Source: Lepturacanthus savala (lineage: Eukaryota; Chordata; Actinopteri; Scombriformes; Trichiuridae). Taken from it: a DNA stretch of 64,000 nt. The notes beneath the pieces are model-generated. The model was not told the origin of the DNA. It did not search any database and saw only the letters and a list, made by a program, of their open reading frames with translations. Where the stretch lies: the NCBI GenBank assembly GCA_030544235.1, contig CM060477.1, positions 22,403,934 through 22,467,933 on the forward strand. The letters are read 5' to 3'. Made by a program: the position numbers and the translations under genes. Position 1 is the stretch's first letter; the number at the start of each line of letters is the position of its first letter. Shown here piece after piece: positions 11,069-23,531 of this stretch.

Positions 11069-11617
11069 TTAACATATCCGAGGCTCTATCACCACTAAAC
11101 CAGAAAATGGTTGGATGTTTAGTAGTTTTGAGCAGGTGAGCAGTTGTTTAAGAGATATATGAAAAAAAACAGGAAAAGATATATATATATATGGACTATA
11201 TATATATATATATGGACTATATATATGGACTATGTCTGCTTTGTGTCCTCTCTGTCTTTCTTCTCTATTTGGAAGACTCTCTTCTCCTGAGTCTTCTCCT
11301 GATTCCCTCAGTGTCTTTGTTTCTCTGCTCCTCACAGCAGAAGAAGCTGCAGGTCCAGAAGCTTCTCTGCTCTCAACGTATCTCTCAGAATACTGCACCT
11401 TCACCTTGAATGCAAGTGAATACCTCTGATCCCAGGCAACACAGGCCTGGTTCTTCCGACCAGCAACATGGTCTGCACAACTAACCTTCGCCACCACGAC
11501 ACAGCTGGAAACAACCTCCTTCAACCACTCATGGAAGCAGAACCAAAAAGCAACTCTCCACCTTCCTTTCCATAGGCTGCGAATATAACTTGGGTAGAAC
11601 TTAACATTAACAAACAT
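11069..11617 (-). CDS. Unrecognised 182-codon ORF, possibly repeat-derived
   Basis: It starts at a true ATG (11617-11615) and runs through a Trp/Cys-rich part with 'GRWRVAFWFCFHEWLKEVV', then a charged Ser/Glu/Arg part, then a (TA)n-derived 'IYSPYIYIY' section and the 11104-11172 inverted-repeat arm. The first 130 residues have natural-looking composition. I do not recognise a family. The C-terminal third is clearly repeat translation, so this is at best a fragment of a transposon ORF. No splice context was identified. Confidence 0.25.
   Translation of the reverse strand: MFVNVKFYPSYIRSLWKGRWRVAFWFCFHEWLKEVVSSCVVVAKVSCADHVAGRKNQACVAWDQRYSLAFKVKVQYSERYVESREASGPAASSAVRSRETKTLRESGEDSGEESLPNREERQRGHKADIVHIYSPYIYIYSPYIYISFPVFFHISLKQLLTCSKLLNIQPFSGLVVIEPRIC
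11104..11172 (-). repeat. Right arm of a degenerate inverted repeat
   Basis: Partner of 10715-10785, about 320 bp away in opposite orientation. Possibly two copies of one dispersed repeat. Confidence 0.6.
11178..11232 (+). repeat. (TA)n with GGAC interruptions
   Basis: Three blocks of TATATATA separated by 'TGGACTA'. Confidence 0.85.
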
Positions 11618-12442
11618 GGCTAAGCAAGACTGTTGGACTTTGTTAATGTGTTTGAGTTTAAGCTACAGTTCACTATGTTTGTGAGAAGGTTAAATCTGAT
11701 GTTCTCTTCAACATGGCACCTTGAAACACACACAAAGCCACATTTAGGCGTCCACATACACACACTTAAAATTAAGCTCTATAATAAAAGAATAAATCAT
11801 ATAGTTCAAATACTTATTGATTCTTTTCAATAGCCAATGTCATCTAAACAATTAATGCAAGACACTACATTTCATCAGCGCCATGAGCGATGTGTAATTT
11901 TATAGAAAGGCTGCAAAATTTAAGGAGACGTGAGAGTTAAAGCTGCCTCATCAAGAAACAGGATCATTCTCTAAAATCTTCAATGTCAGTCAGCGTCATG
12001 ATTTCTCCAGAGGTGATTTCTCCTGAGACCGAACTGTCAGGAAACCAGCGGCTGTAAATCTACCAAATGAGCTGTTGTGTATAAATCCTGAGAGGAAGTG
12101 ATCTAAATCTTTACTATCCCTTTTTAGGACCAGTGAATCAGAAAGTGCTGAGCTGGCGCTGATCTAGAAGCAGCATGTGGACACAGAGCAGAGCAGGAAG
12201 CTGATTGGCTGATTCACACACTGGCTGATGGGCTGCTGGTTAATTAATTAACAAATTAAAGGATGTGAACCCCAAATAAAGAGCAGAGATCTGGATTATT
12301 CAATAACCGAAGCTTGTTTCTGAAGTTACGTTGCTGTTCAACTTCAGTTTCCATTCATATCATTGTTAGATGCAACTTTTATTTTATTTATTATTGCTTT
12401 ATTTTCTCACACACTAAAATTATTAACATCTTTGTTTGACAA
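11618..12442. other. Unannotated stretch
   Basis: No mobile-element or exon signal. 11990-12250 is balanced, non-repetitive sequence. Confidence 0.4.
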
Positions 12443-12443
12443 C

Positions 12444-12475
<32 letters not shown>

Positions 12476-12556
12476 TGCAGACACACACGCAGACACACAC
12501 ACACTCACACTCACATGCAGACACACACACAGACACACTCACTCACACTCACACAC
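12443..12556 (+). repeat. Compound (CA)n array with ACTC/AGAC variants
   Basis: CA run followed by higher-order 'CTCACATGCAGACACACAC' units repeated about three times. Confidence 0.9.
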
Positions 12557-12956
12557 AAATGATTTCATGATATTATGATTAGTAGTAGGTTTGATTTTTT
12601 AAATATTTTTATTTGGTTGCTATTAATTTAAGGAGTTGTTGAAAAGTGTCTTGTCATTTTCTTATAAGAGTAAAAAAAAAAACTCAATTTAATTCAGTTA
12701 ATTAGGTTTTCTTTGCTTCTCCACAATGTAAAAAATGTAAATCTTCACTCAGATATGCACAGAAACTAGATATTTTGTGTCTCATAGTGAATTAACTGGC
12801 AAAGAACAGGTTTGTGCTTGTAGTTGAGGGTTTTGTTGAGTTCGTCTCTTCTTGCGGCCGATCAGAAACACAAGCAGCAGCAGATCTGTTAGCGAGCAAA
12901 TCGTTATGCTCCGTCGGTGCTGAAACTGATTATCACGCTGGATGTGCTCTAGTTAG

Positions 12957-13046
12957 CTGCAGCATCTGTGCTGACGGGCCATAGAGCCACTGAGTGTGAT
13001 AACCTGAGGTTTCTGTGTAATAGCAACAGTGGCACAGATGCTGCAG
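12957..13046. repeat. Perfect 15-bp inverted repeat with 60-bp loop
   Basis: CTGCAGCATCTGTGC (12957-12971) is exactly complementary to GCACAGATGCTGCAG (13032-13046). It lies in repeat-free sequence (12840-13080). Confidence 0.7.
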
Positions 13047-13059
13047 ATCTTTCATTATT

Positions 13060-15149
13060 ATTCCTACTCAACTGTCTTAACTCCTAAAAACCTGGACCCA
13101 TTTCTTCTGAACTTAAACAGATTAAGGCCCTAAGTGATCCATACTGAGTTTCAACCCATTTAAATAATGGTTTAATAACATGTCCTACATTACATTTAAC
13201 CTGTTCTGACCACAATTCATGAATAAATATGAAACAAGTTAGGAAAATATTGTGGAGGCATTCATGTCACATCAGGTTTTTAACCTTAAATTAGTGATTG
13301 AAAACTTCATTTGATGTATATCTCACAATAAAAAATAGTGATGATCTGCTCAATTTATTTAACTGATTCAATTAATTTTGATTTAATATAATTCCTGTTG
13401 TTCAAATATTTTGTTGTTAAACATAATCAGTAAAGTTATAACTATGATATATATTGAGGAAATGCAATTAAAAAGACAAACTATATGCTACTAAGCAAAA
13501 AAACAGCTGATTCGTTTTCAAAGAATGCATTTACCATAAACGCCCAATGTGACATCACAGATATCTGAGATGGGAGTGGGAGTTAGTATTTTTAAAAAGA
13601 AGTTTCAGAAATGTGTTCCATGCATCTGTTTGGTCTGTTAAATATTCCTCAGAATTTTCCTCTAAAAGCTCCAGAACTATTTTTCAGTTTTGCTGTGTCG
13701 CCCCAGTTTATATCAATGTATTCATAAATTGTGGTCAGAACAGCTTAAATGTAATATAGGCCATGTTATTAAAAAATTACAATTGTTAAATTGTACTACA
13801 GTATGTACTACAGTATGTTACATCACTCAGCAACACTCAATCACTTGTTACCAGAGATGTCCCTCAAACACTCAACATCTTGAATAATGTTAATTCTGTA
13901 CTTATACATTTGCAGAACATGACTTTTCTTTCAAAATACCCTATGTATGGTGTGTGGTAAAACGTTATTGCAGAGTTTACAAGACTACAGCATTTATTTG
14001 TCCACTGTGAGCGAGTGACATTAACATTTGAAACAAGAAAGTTGCTGCTGGCATGAACCCACAAAAAAAGCTAGTTACAATTGTTGATTACTACAGTTTT
14101 TCTCAGTTGCTTTTGTGCATTTCTTAGTTATAATTCTCAAAATTTCTCAACGCAGTTTTCAAAAAACAATTATTGCAATCTGCAAAAACCTAGTTGATAA
14201 CCTGCAAAATGAGTCACTTGCTAAGTATGGAAAAGTTTATTTCTCAAAGGCAAAAATTCATTTTAAAGTGTCAGTCAAATGTTTGTCATGTTTTCACTAT
14301 GACACTATGTAGATGTTTTCCAATGCAAAAAAAGACACTACCTCTGGGGAAAACAAATAATCTAAATATCTAACAAAATAAAAAAGACAGAAGTAATCCT
14401 CTGGGGTGCAGGAATGTAATTTGTTGTTCTTTTTGCTCATTGTGGACATTTTGGGTGATGATGGGATAAGAGGAAAGGGACATTTAAACACAAAATCAAT
14501 GAGACTTAATGATAAGGATTCATCCTCTGGGGACAACAGATATCTAACAAATGTATTGCTACCTGGTCATTAATGTATCTAGAGTAAATTATGTACAAAA
14601 ATGATTATTTGCCTATGAAAATTCTCAAGGCAGCAGCATGATAAACTATTTACACAGACATTAGAAAACTACAGTCAGGTGAGGTAACTGATACATGACA
14701 CTGAATATGTCTGTTTCACTTTTATACTGCATATGACCTTTACAAATTCAATTTATCCAGAGCATTGTATAAAACAAAATATACATTTTACATTTTTAAA
14801 ATAAATATAAATTCTGTTTGTGCAACTGTAATAATATAACAGTAAATATTAGAACTGAATATACAACATACACAGTTCTGTAAATTGTTTATTTTTAGAC
14901 AACAACTAAAGCTTCACAGCCATTTTCATCAAAGCTGAGCTTCACCTGAGAGAAATTAGTCATTTTAGGATACATTTTTAGGAAAAAGAAAGATTTAGGG
15001 AAAAAAAATGTATAGAATTTGCTTGACACGATTTTGAAATCCAGTTCAACATGTTTGCATGTGATGATTCAAGCAATGAAATGAGGAATATTAGTTTTCT
15101 AGGGAATGAATATATTCACATCATTTAAAAGTTAATTTTGACTCACATG
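13060..15149. other. Unannotated AT-rich stretch
   Basis: The 14092-14220 part ('TTTTTCTCAGTTGCTTTTGTGC...') looks like an old dispersed repeat, but I cannot name it. A short direct repeat, GTACTACAGTAT, lies near 13800. Nothing else is seen. Confidence 0.35.
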
Positions 15150-15503
15150 CACTGTAAATCACTGTTGTGAAGTCTGCAGTTACTGACAGTGTTAAGCACA
15201 GTAATAATTATTACAGTATATGTAATATATACAATATACTCTATGTATACAATATGTTTATTTTACAACAAATCACAGTAGTCAAAGAATTACTGTATTA
15301 TAATACAGATAATCACTCAATACTGTATAAACAAGTGAAAATACTGTATTTATTTACTGTATTGTGTATTTATTTATAACAAATACACAATACTTAAAGC
15401 AGAAGTACAGTACTTCTACTGTAACAAAAAATAATTACAGTAATTTTCTGTATAATTGTTGCAAGTTAATTACCATCAATTTTAAGGTAACGGTTTTCCA
15501 GTG
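15150..15503 (-). mobile_element. CACTG-ended MITE, copy 1
   Basis: It starts CACTGTAAA and ends CCAGTG, flanked on both sides by TG (15148-15149 and 15504-15505). The interior is rich in ACAGTA/TACTGT words and shares 'GAAGTACAGTACTTCTACTG' with the 41-kb copy. CACTG ends are found in CMC/EnSpm-like elements; the assignment is tentative. Confidence 0.7.
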
Positions 15504-17048
15504 TGAATAATTGAATAATAACATTACCAAAGAGCAGAGTTGCATTAAAGCAGTTGATGTAGGTCTAAAAGCTTTTGGAATTAATTTGAATGAAAAGAAA
15601 CTGTTGCTGTGATACACTAATGAATAAATGTTGTAGTGGTTGAACTAATGTTAATAGTGACATGAGAAAAGGACTAAAGTGACTGAGTAAACTAATTTAA
15701 TAGTCGACAATATGGCTCTATAGTGAATCCTCTATCAATTCCTCATCTCACCCTCCTCTTCTTCTTCACTCTCGCTCTCTACTCCTCTTCCTCTTCCATT
15801 GTTGCCGGGGGCAACAGCTGATTCTCCGTTAAGCTCTGACAAAATCGACAACGCATGTTTTTGCTAATATTTTAGTCGTTGATGTATAGCATGTATATTT
15901 CTGCATATCAGTGTTTATCTTTGAATGTGTTAAAGAGCCTTGAAAAAAAAAGAAAAAAAAGCTGACTGGGTTTTACCGCATCTAAAAAAAAACAGCACAT
16001 TTAATTCATTGTTTCTTCCCCATCAATTAACATTCAATAACTCAACTGTAGATGTTATCAAAGCAAAACCTGAGGTTAAAACAAGATAATTAACATGGAA
16101 ACACAAGCCTTGTGTTTCTTCATTTTAACATCTGCTGCAGATGTTTCTTCATTTAGTTTTTGATTAATGAGTCAAGCTTCTTAAAATAGCTCCAATCTCC
16201 TGATATAAATCACCCTGATTAATCTCTGATTATATTTTATATTTTTATTATTTTATATATATTTAGTATCTATTTGAATTATTTCATTATTTATTGCAAA
16301 AACATGAATGAAAATTATTTTCCATATAATAAAAGGTAGGAGGGTGGGGATTTGGTGGTGATTAGAACCTTGGATATGTCAAAGATTAGCAACCAAATTG
16401 ATTTGATTGATTCTCCCTCTGGACGCCTTTCACTGACTTCCATTATAACCACAGTTATTAATCTCACTATGATCACAGTATAAAACCATGAATTCTGTAA
16501 TGTCAGCATTTAATTTTGAAGAAATTGTATGTATTTGACCGGGATTCAACCATTAACTCCTTGTAGGCTAATGCATGAAATTTGTATATTTTTGCCTGTT
16601 ATATTGTGGAGCAACATGATAACCAGGAGGATGCTATATGTAGTTTTGGCTGCAGTGCTTCATTTTGCAGGGTATATGAGGTATTTTCAGTTTGGGTGTG
16701 TGGTTTTATGAATTGTGTTAAGTTTTTTTTGATAAATCCAGCCTAGTTTGCAAAATTGTGTTTTAGCAATTTAGAAAATAAAACTAAGAGAGCTGAAAAA
16801 GATGTTCAAATAAATTAAATACGGTGCGCTTCAGTGTTTGAACTCATTTTCTGAAATGAAATATTGCATATGCTATAGAAAAGTTTGGCTGCAATTTACA
16901 AAAATATGTCTACAATTTCACAAAAGGTTTTTTGCTTATTTGAAATTTTTAAACGGTTAAATGTGATGGGGACATGAAATATAGACTATTTAAATTAATT
17001 AAATAATGTACGATTCAATATTTTAATAAATGTTGGAACAAGCTATTT
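15504..17048. other. Unannotated AT-rich stretch
   Basis: CT-rich patch at 15750-15800. No recognised element or exon. Confidence 0.4.
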
Positions 17049-17355
17049 CACTGTAAAATTCTGCTGTGAAATCATCATTTATGTACTGTGTTAAACACAG
17101 TAAAGTTACTGTGAACAATTATTACAGTAGATTGCTGTATATTTTACAATAAATCATAGTATCATAGTTAAAGTATTACTGTATTATAATAATGTTAATC
17201 ACCCAATAATGTAAATACAATTGAAATCTCAGTATTTAATTGATTGTTATTGTACAACCAATGTCCTAGTACTGTAAATAAATACAAGAACTTAATTGCT
17301 TTTTATCCTACAATGAATCACGTAATACTATAAATACACCTAAGAACCCTTGCAG
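17049..17355 (-). mobile_element. CACTG-ended MITE, copy 2 (right end damaged)
   Basis: It begins CACTGTAAA and shares 'CTGTGTTAAACACAGTAAAG' and 'TTACAGTAGATTGCTGT' with the 41-kb copy. It ends 'AACCCTTGCAG', lacking the last bases. Confidence 0.68.
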
Positions 17356-18099
17356 ATCAAGAAGCACACACACACGCTCAAAAAAATTAAACCTATTAAT
17401 ACCAAATACATCTTCAAAACCTCACATCTCACTCTAATTTTCTGTCTCTCCTTCTCTGGTTTCTTATCTGGCAGAGACGGAGAAGATGAGATCAATTTCA
17501 GGATCGGAGCTTGATTAAATATCGACAAGGCTGCGGCTCCTTTCGCTCAGATGCATCTTCTTTGATCAGGAAAAAGCTTTCAACGTGTCCATCAGCATCT
17601 CAGAAATCAAACTTATTAAAGTCTGGCCTGCTCAAAGTGAACAAAAAGTCCAACATTAGCCTTTAATAATGTGATTGTAGACGTTCGGTGTTTTTTTCAG
17701 AGTCTCCGGAGCAGAGCGTGAAGGAATCTTATCTTATTATTAACTGCCTATTCAGGCTTTTTTTCCCCCTTTCTGCTTGAAAACTGACACTTGAAATTAG
17801 ATTGCTTTTTTTTTTTGCTGTCTTCAACAAAATATCTTTTAGCGTCTTATAGGAAGTTTCGTAACGTGGAATTTCTGTAAACTCTGTAGCTCTGATTGAA
17901 AAGTTACACTTTATACTGTTCATTTTATTCAGTTAATTCAGCTTTTTCTGATGAAATGTGATAACATTAAATATTGGATATTATTAAATGTTGAATATCA
18001 GTATTGACACTCTTCATTAACTTCGTCTTATTTGTTGTTCTTGTGTTGTTGCTCTATTTGTATATTTAATGGTAATTTCTATTTCTATTAAGTGATTTA
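17356..18099. other. Unannotated stretch, possible conserved non-coding block at 17440-17650
   Basis: 17440-17650 is repeat-free with words such as 'GGAGCTTGATTAAATATCG'. No open frame is flanked by splice sites. This is only a candidate. Confidence 0.25.
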
Positions 18100-18104
18100 T
18101 ACAG

Positions 18105-18480
18105 AGACGAAGTAGAAGAAGAAAAAGCAGAAGAGTTGTTACAGAGGTCAGGGACAGAGTCTATAGTGCTGAGGCAGCAGAGGGTACAGTGAGATGGAGG
18201 GAGGAAGAAGATCTGAGGGAACGGGATGGAGTGACAATGTATCAGGTCAGAGAGCTATGGAAGGGCAAGGTTATGGACAGATTATGGCTTACTGGAGGAC
18301 TTTGTAAGTGATTCTCTGATTACCGGGAGCCAGTGGAGTTGCTGAAAGATGGGGGTACTGATGATAATCCAGGCAGCAGAGTTCTGAACCAATCAAGGAG
18401 GGAGGTGACAAGGATAGACGTGGCATTGGGGATGAGGCAGGGATGCACGAGTTTTCATGGTACCACCAAGAAAATAGAAT
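18105..18480 (-). repeat. Possible old dispersed (LINE-related) repeat
   Basis: Phrases such as 'GGGAGCCAGTGGAGTTGCTG' and 'GCAGCAGAGTTCTG.ACCA' match a repeat I remember from fish genomes. No diagnostic RT motif is present. Confidence 0.35.
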
Positions 18481-18789
18481 TTAGTAAAACATGCTGTCAT
18501 CACATTTTGTGCCTTTTTTCATGAAAGGGCCACGTTTCCCTGGCCTACATGTTTTACTAGGCAGTGTGCAACTTCACCACTGAGAGGGCTAACGGGAGAC
18601 TGAGGGAAATGTGGCTTCAGCAACCTTCCTATTTCTTAGAAGCTCACAGTCAAGTCACAAGCAATAAAACTAGAGAACAATTTCAATTGTTAAAAGTAAG
18701 TTTATGTCTCAGAATTCGCCGTGACATGACGTCATAAGAGGGTGCAAATGTGTCTCTTGACAACAGTAAATGCTCAGCTGCCTCCTCAG

Positions 18790-19080
18790 CTTTATTTCAG
18801 TTTCCATCCAAACGTATCAACACTTTTGAGCGGATTTTGTGAAATGCACAAATATAAAATGATAATGATAGTAAAAAAAGTAATGAATATTCATCCCCAT
18901 TTGTTTTGCAAGTTTTGGAAGAGTTTGCAGTGAGATGACGAGAGTGCAAATGTATCCCTTGACAACAGTTGATGCTCAGCTGACACTCAACAGCTGATCA
19001 TGGCTAATTTACTGGTGAACCATTGAAGATTAGCTACAATTTTGGCAACATTTACAGCTACAAAACCATGCTGAAGACTT
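18790..19080 (+). repeat. Dispersed repeat, copy A (pair with 36765-37060)
   Basis: Shared blocks include 'GGATTTTGTGAAATGC.CAAA', 'TTGACAACAGTTG.TGCTCAG', 'ACTGATCATGG.TAATT' and 'TACAATTTTG.CA'. No TIR was found. Family unknown, likely a non-autonomous element. Confidence 0.7.
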
Positions 19081-20001
<921 letters not shown>

Positions 20002-20090
20002 CTATAGAGTCTTGAGATGTTTTTGGCGTCTGTCTGAACCATATGCGTCCATAAAAATGTACTTTTAATAAAATACTATCCCCTTGCTCT

Positions 20091-20390
20091 TGGTTGATCT
20101 CTTTCCTTATTTTCTCAACATAATGATGAATCTGTAGGAATTTATAGAAGTAGCAGTGGGAATCAGTGTTAAATTTACAGAAGATATGGCCAAGGTGGAG
20201 GAGGTAGGTTATGAATAGAAGCCCAGGACAGAGCCCTAAGGGACACCTGTTGGTTATGATAAGAAGGTGTCCCTCAGGGTCAACAGGTGACCCTGAGGGA
20301 CACCTGTTGGTTATGATAATAAGGAGCCTAGAACAGACCCTGAGGGACACCTGTTTATGAAGAGAAGGCGCCCCAGGATAGAGCCGTGGG
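20091..20390 (-). pseudogene. L2-like LINE reverse transcriptase fragment
   Basis: The minus strand encodes 'CPGLLFITYLLHLGHIFCKF' and 'HCYFY', a decayed form of the RT block '(V)PQGS.LGP.LF..Y.LPLG.I...' that leads to the Y/F-ADD active site. The catalytic ADD is lost. The PQG-coding stretch is locally triplicated and inverted (see 20266-20304). Confidence 0.6.
20266..20304. repeat. Perfect 17-bp hairpin with 5-base loop
   Basis: GGTGTCCCTCAGGGTCA (20266-20282), loop ACAGG, then TGACCCTGAGGGACACC (20288-20304). Direct copies of 'GGGACACCTGTTGGTTATGA' flank it at about 20240 and 20300. Confidence 0.85.
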
Positions 20391-20504
20391 GAGAAGAACT
20401 TAAGCTGTCTGTGCCGAGTGCTCTCTGAGATATAAGAATAGAACCAGTGACTTTAGGAGAGTTTGCAGTAAATGGGGGATGAGATGGTGTCGAAGGCTAC
20501 ACTA

Positions 20505-20572
20505 AGATTTATGGTTAATGGGTGAATGTTGTAGTGTAAAGTGCTGTGTGACTAGAAAAGCGCCATACAAAT
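20505..20572 (+). repeat. SINE/LINE 3'-tail-like sequence
   Basis: 'GTAAAGTGCTGTGTGACTAG' followed by 'AAAAGCGCCATACAAATAAA' resembles the common fish L2/SINE tail '..AAGCGCTATATAAAT..'. Confidence 0.45.
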
Positions 20573-21226
20573 AAAAATCTATTTGCAGTGCATAGATAAT
20601 AACCTGAAGAGAAAGTGGAGCTGTGGTGCAGTTCCTTTCTTTCTCTGTTCATCAGCTGTAAACATCATGAGCTTCTGCCAGAGGATTTATTTACAGAACA
20701 GAGCTGTGAGTGTTCACAGCAGCAAATGGAACATGCTGGGCTGCTTTTTACGTTTTCTGTTCAGTCAATGTGCAGAAATGTCTGATTTAAAATATCATGG
20801 ATTATTACTGTTATGGACGTCTTAAGAAAATAAGACACGCTTTCATGTCATATAAAAACTGTTTGAGGCAAAAGCTTTTCAGAGGATCCTGTTTATCCTG
20901 CCACAGTTACAATTCACTGACTAAAAATAAAAGGCAGAGAAAAAAGCCAGCTCAGAATCACACAAACACACACGCACACACATATCCGGACATGCATGGC
21001 TGTATGGAGCCAGAGCCAATGGGAGCATTGGGGCCCAGGGAGACAGATTGTCTTTTAATTGGTTGAAAACTGCAGAGCTTTGAGAAGGGCTGAAGGGGAC
21101 ACACACGCGCAAGCAAGCATGCACACACACACACACACATATAATGTCCTCTGTGATAGTAAGGAGATGTAGCCAGTCCCTGCTGACTGACTGGTATAAT
21201 GAGCTGAACTCTGGCCAAAAACTGGA

Positions 21227-21229
<3 letters not shown>
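20573..21229. other. Unannotated stretch with short CA runs
   Basis: CA runs near 20960-20980 and 21105-21140. No exon was identified. Confidence 0.4.
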
Positions 21230-21294
<65 letters not shown>

Positions 21295-21315
21295 TGTGTG
21301 TGTGTTCGTGTGTGG
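21230..21315 (+). repeat. (GT)n with GA interruption
   Basis: GT to 21284, then GAGAGAGA and more GT. Confidence 0.93.
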
Positions 21316-21373
21316 GGGGGAATGGTTCAGAGATTGAGGGTCAGGAGAGTGTAAATGTGAATGTAAATCAGTG

Positions 21374-21400
21374 TATGTGTGTGTGTGTGTGTGTGTGTGA
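21374..21400 (+). repeat. (GT)n microsatellite
   Basis: Short GT run 320 bp from the GALNT exon. Confidence 0.85.
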
Positions 21401-21716
21401 CGGCTGCACCATCAATCTGTGCCCACTGTTTAGATTTTCTAGCAGCTGTATGTATCCTCGTATCCATTGGTTCCAATAGTAGAAACTACAGTGAGGTTAA
21501 AGCTGCTGATAATTAATATTCTATCATAACTACAAGACAAGAACAGAACTAAATATTCATGAATGAATAAATTAACCTACATCTTGGCTAATTCTCAGAT
21601 TATTTGAACTTTTGGATGTTGGGTAATGTTTGGTTCATGCTTTGCTATAGATTTCAATTGAGAGAATAAAGATATAAAAAACCTGAGCAATTAACCTGCG
21701 TATGTATGTGTTTTAC

Positions 21717-21815
21717 CTCCTTAAGGTGCGGAGCAGGGTGGATCTGGCCTCATTGTGGAAGGTGATGATGATGGATGTGGGAGGAAGATCAGAGTCATAG
21801 TGAATGATGGTGCAT
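21717..21815 (-). CDS. galnt14: Internal exon of a polypeptide N-acetylgalactosaminyltransferase (GALNT14-like), upstream of the 7272 exon
   Basis: This 99-bp minus-strand exon has 32 whole codons, including DLPPTSIIITFHNEARSTLL followed by RTLR. This is the first beta-strand and helix of the GT27 catalytic domain; 'TSIIITFHNEA' forms part of the UDP-GalNAc pocket. The acceptor is a T-rich tract ending TTTCTGCAG and the donor is GAG|GTAAAA. The exon starts in phase 2 and ends with AG, which completes to Ser with the T opening the exon at 7339, giving '..RTLRS-VLNRTP..'. The opening Cys (CTIIHYDSDLPPTS) fits the conserved Cys just before the catalytic core in this family. The preceding exon (stem and linker, expected to end in an '..DTRH-R'-like sequence) was not found up to 64000, so intron 5' of this exon exceeds 42 kb in the window. 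No frameshift or stop is seen, so the gene looks intact here. Confidence 0.88.
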
Positions 21816-21851
21816 CTGCAGAAAGAAAAAGAAGACAACTACTCATTAATA

Positions 21852-21911
21852 ACTGGATTGATTATGTCATTGATTGGATTGATTATGTCATCAATTGGAT
21901 TGATTATGTCA
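21852..21911 (+). repeat. 21-bp tandem repeat, three copies
   Basis: The unit TGGATTGATTATGTCATTGA plus one base is repeated almost without change, 37 bp upstream of the GALNT acceptor in gene direction. Confidence 0.85.
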
Positions 21912-21984
21912 GGTCTTTGATGTGGAAACTATTTTTATGTATCGTTTTTATGTATATGTTAATTGTTATGTATATTAATTTTAC

Positions 21985-22092
21985 ATGTTATGTTACATGC
22001 TATGTTACATGTTGCTATATGTTATGTTACATGTTATTTAATGTGTTAATTACATGTTATCTTACGTGTTGTATTATGTGCTATGTTACATG
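21985..22092 (+). repeat. Degenerate 'ATGTTACATGTT' minisatellite
   Basis: Words of the type TATGTTACATG recur about eight times. Confidence 0.75.
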
Positions 22093-22341
22093 TATGATGT
22101 CCCACATAATGTATTAAATACCACTTGGTACACAGAGTACACACTTTATACTTTATCATGTAGACCAGTAAGTTTATAATAGTACATGAATACTAAAAAT
22201 CTGACAATGATCTCAACATTACATACCTGCAATAATGATAATTACATATAATTATACTGTTGATGCTCAGATGTAATTGTGAATCACTTCATTAGAATCA
22301 AATCATCTTTATGTTTTGGGTTCATTTACACTGACATTTCA

Positions 22342-22344
<3 letters not shown>

Positions 22345-22407
<63 letters not shown>
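22345..22407 (+). repeat. (CA)n microsatellite
   Basis: 63 bp of uninterrupted CA. Confidence 0.95.
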
Positions 22408-22409
<2 letters not shown>

Positions 22410-22506
22410 TAAGTGACTGTGTGGTCGCACTAGCCCTGTTGAAGTTGAATTATAGATGAGCAGCAAGAGACTCATTAAAACACGCCACATATCACTGTCT
22501 GGGAAA

Positions 22507-22538
<32 letters not shown>

Positions 22539-23092
22539 ATGTGCTGCCTTCGCTGGGTCAGCAGCCTTTTCGTCTAAAAGAGCAAATCACACACACACAC
22601 ACACAAACATGCAGCATAATGAGGCAACTGGCCTTTACCTTTATCAGTTTGATGGATTGGTGACATTTTCACCCTCGGCCTGCTCTGCTCTCGCCTCATT
22701 TTTAAAAAACCTCACCTTTCTCAAATGTGTGTGTGTGTCTGTCTGAAATTTAACAAAACAGGTTGTGGCATTAACACTGTTAATCTAATCTGCCCTTTTT
22801 GCTTCCTTTATTTAATCCAGGACTGTAGAGGCGATAGTCAGTGTGGCCCAAACTGAAATATCTCAAACTATTGCCGTAATGTTGTGTACAGTCAAAGAAA
22901 ATAAAGTTTACAGGTTATTTTTGTAAAAATCATAACATTTATTCGACATTCACAGTTAATCCTAGAGACATCTTATCTAAGTGCCCTCATCTAGTTTGAC
23001 TTTTGATTCGTTCAAAACTTTGGATTCTGTGAAAGAGTTTTCACTACCAGGCATAAAAAAATAATAAGGAAGATATTTCTTTATTGTCCGTT
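22408..23092. other. Unannotated stretch
   Basis: Short GT/CA runs at 22508-22540, 22588-22605 and 22724-22740. Otherwise nothing recognised. Confidence 0.4.
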
Positions 23093-23160
23093 TTGAGAAT
23101 AAAGTCGAAGTGTCGAGAATAAAGTTGAAATGTTGAGAAAAAAGTAGAAATTCAACTTTA
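23093..23160 (+). repeat. Degenerate tandem repeat of 'GAGAATAAAGTCGAAATGTC' type
   Basis: Three to four drifted units of about 20 bp, a repeat type common in fish. Confidence 0.65.
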
Positions 23161-23531
23161 TCCTCCTGTTTCATGCTCTAATTCTCTTCCAGATCTTTCT
23201 ATCAGCCTTTGCTGGATATGTTGACTCAGGTTTATTCTATATTATCAATACAGGTTTTTGGCTATTTTATGGAGGTAAAATGTCACCATTCCTTTTTAAA
23301 TTTAAATCATAACAAGATAAGATGAAATAAGATAAGATAAATCCTTGATTTGACTGTTAATTGAGAAATGTAAAGCACTGCAGCACCAATAAGCAATGTA
23401 TGATTGTAGAACCTCAATGTTAAAAACAATATATAACAAATAATTAAATATAGACATGTAATTATGAGTTGTAATTGAATTTGCATTAATTAAATTTTAA
23501 TCTTTGTTAGGTTACCATTTACATTATTTCA

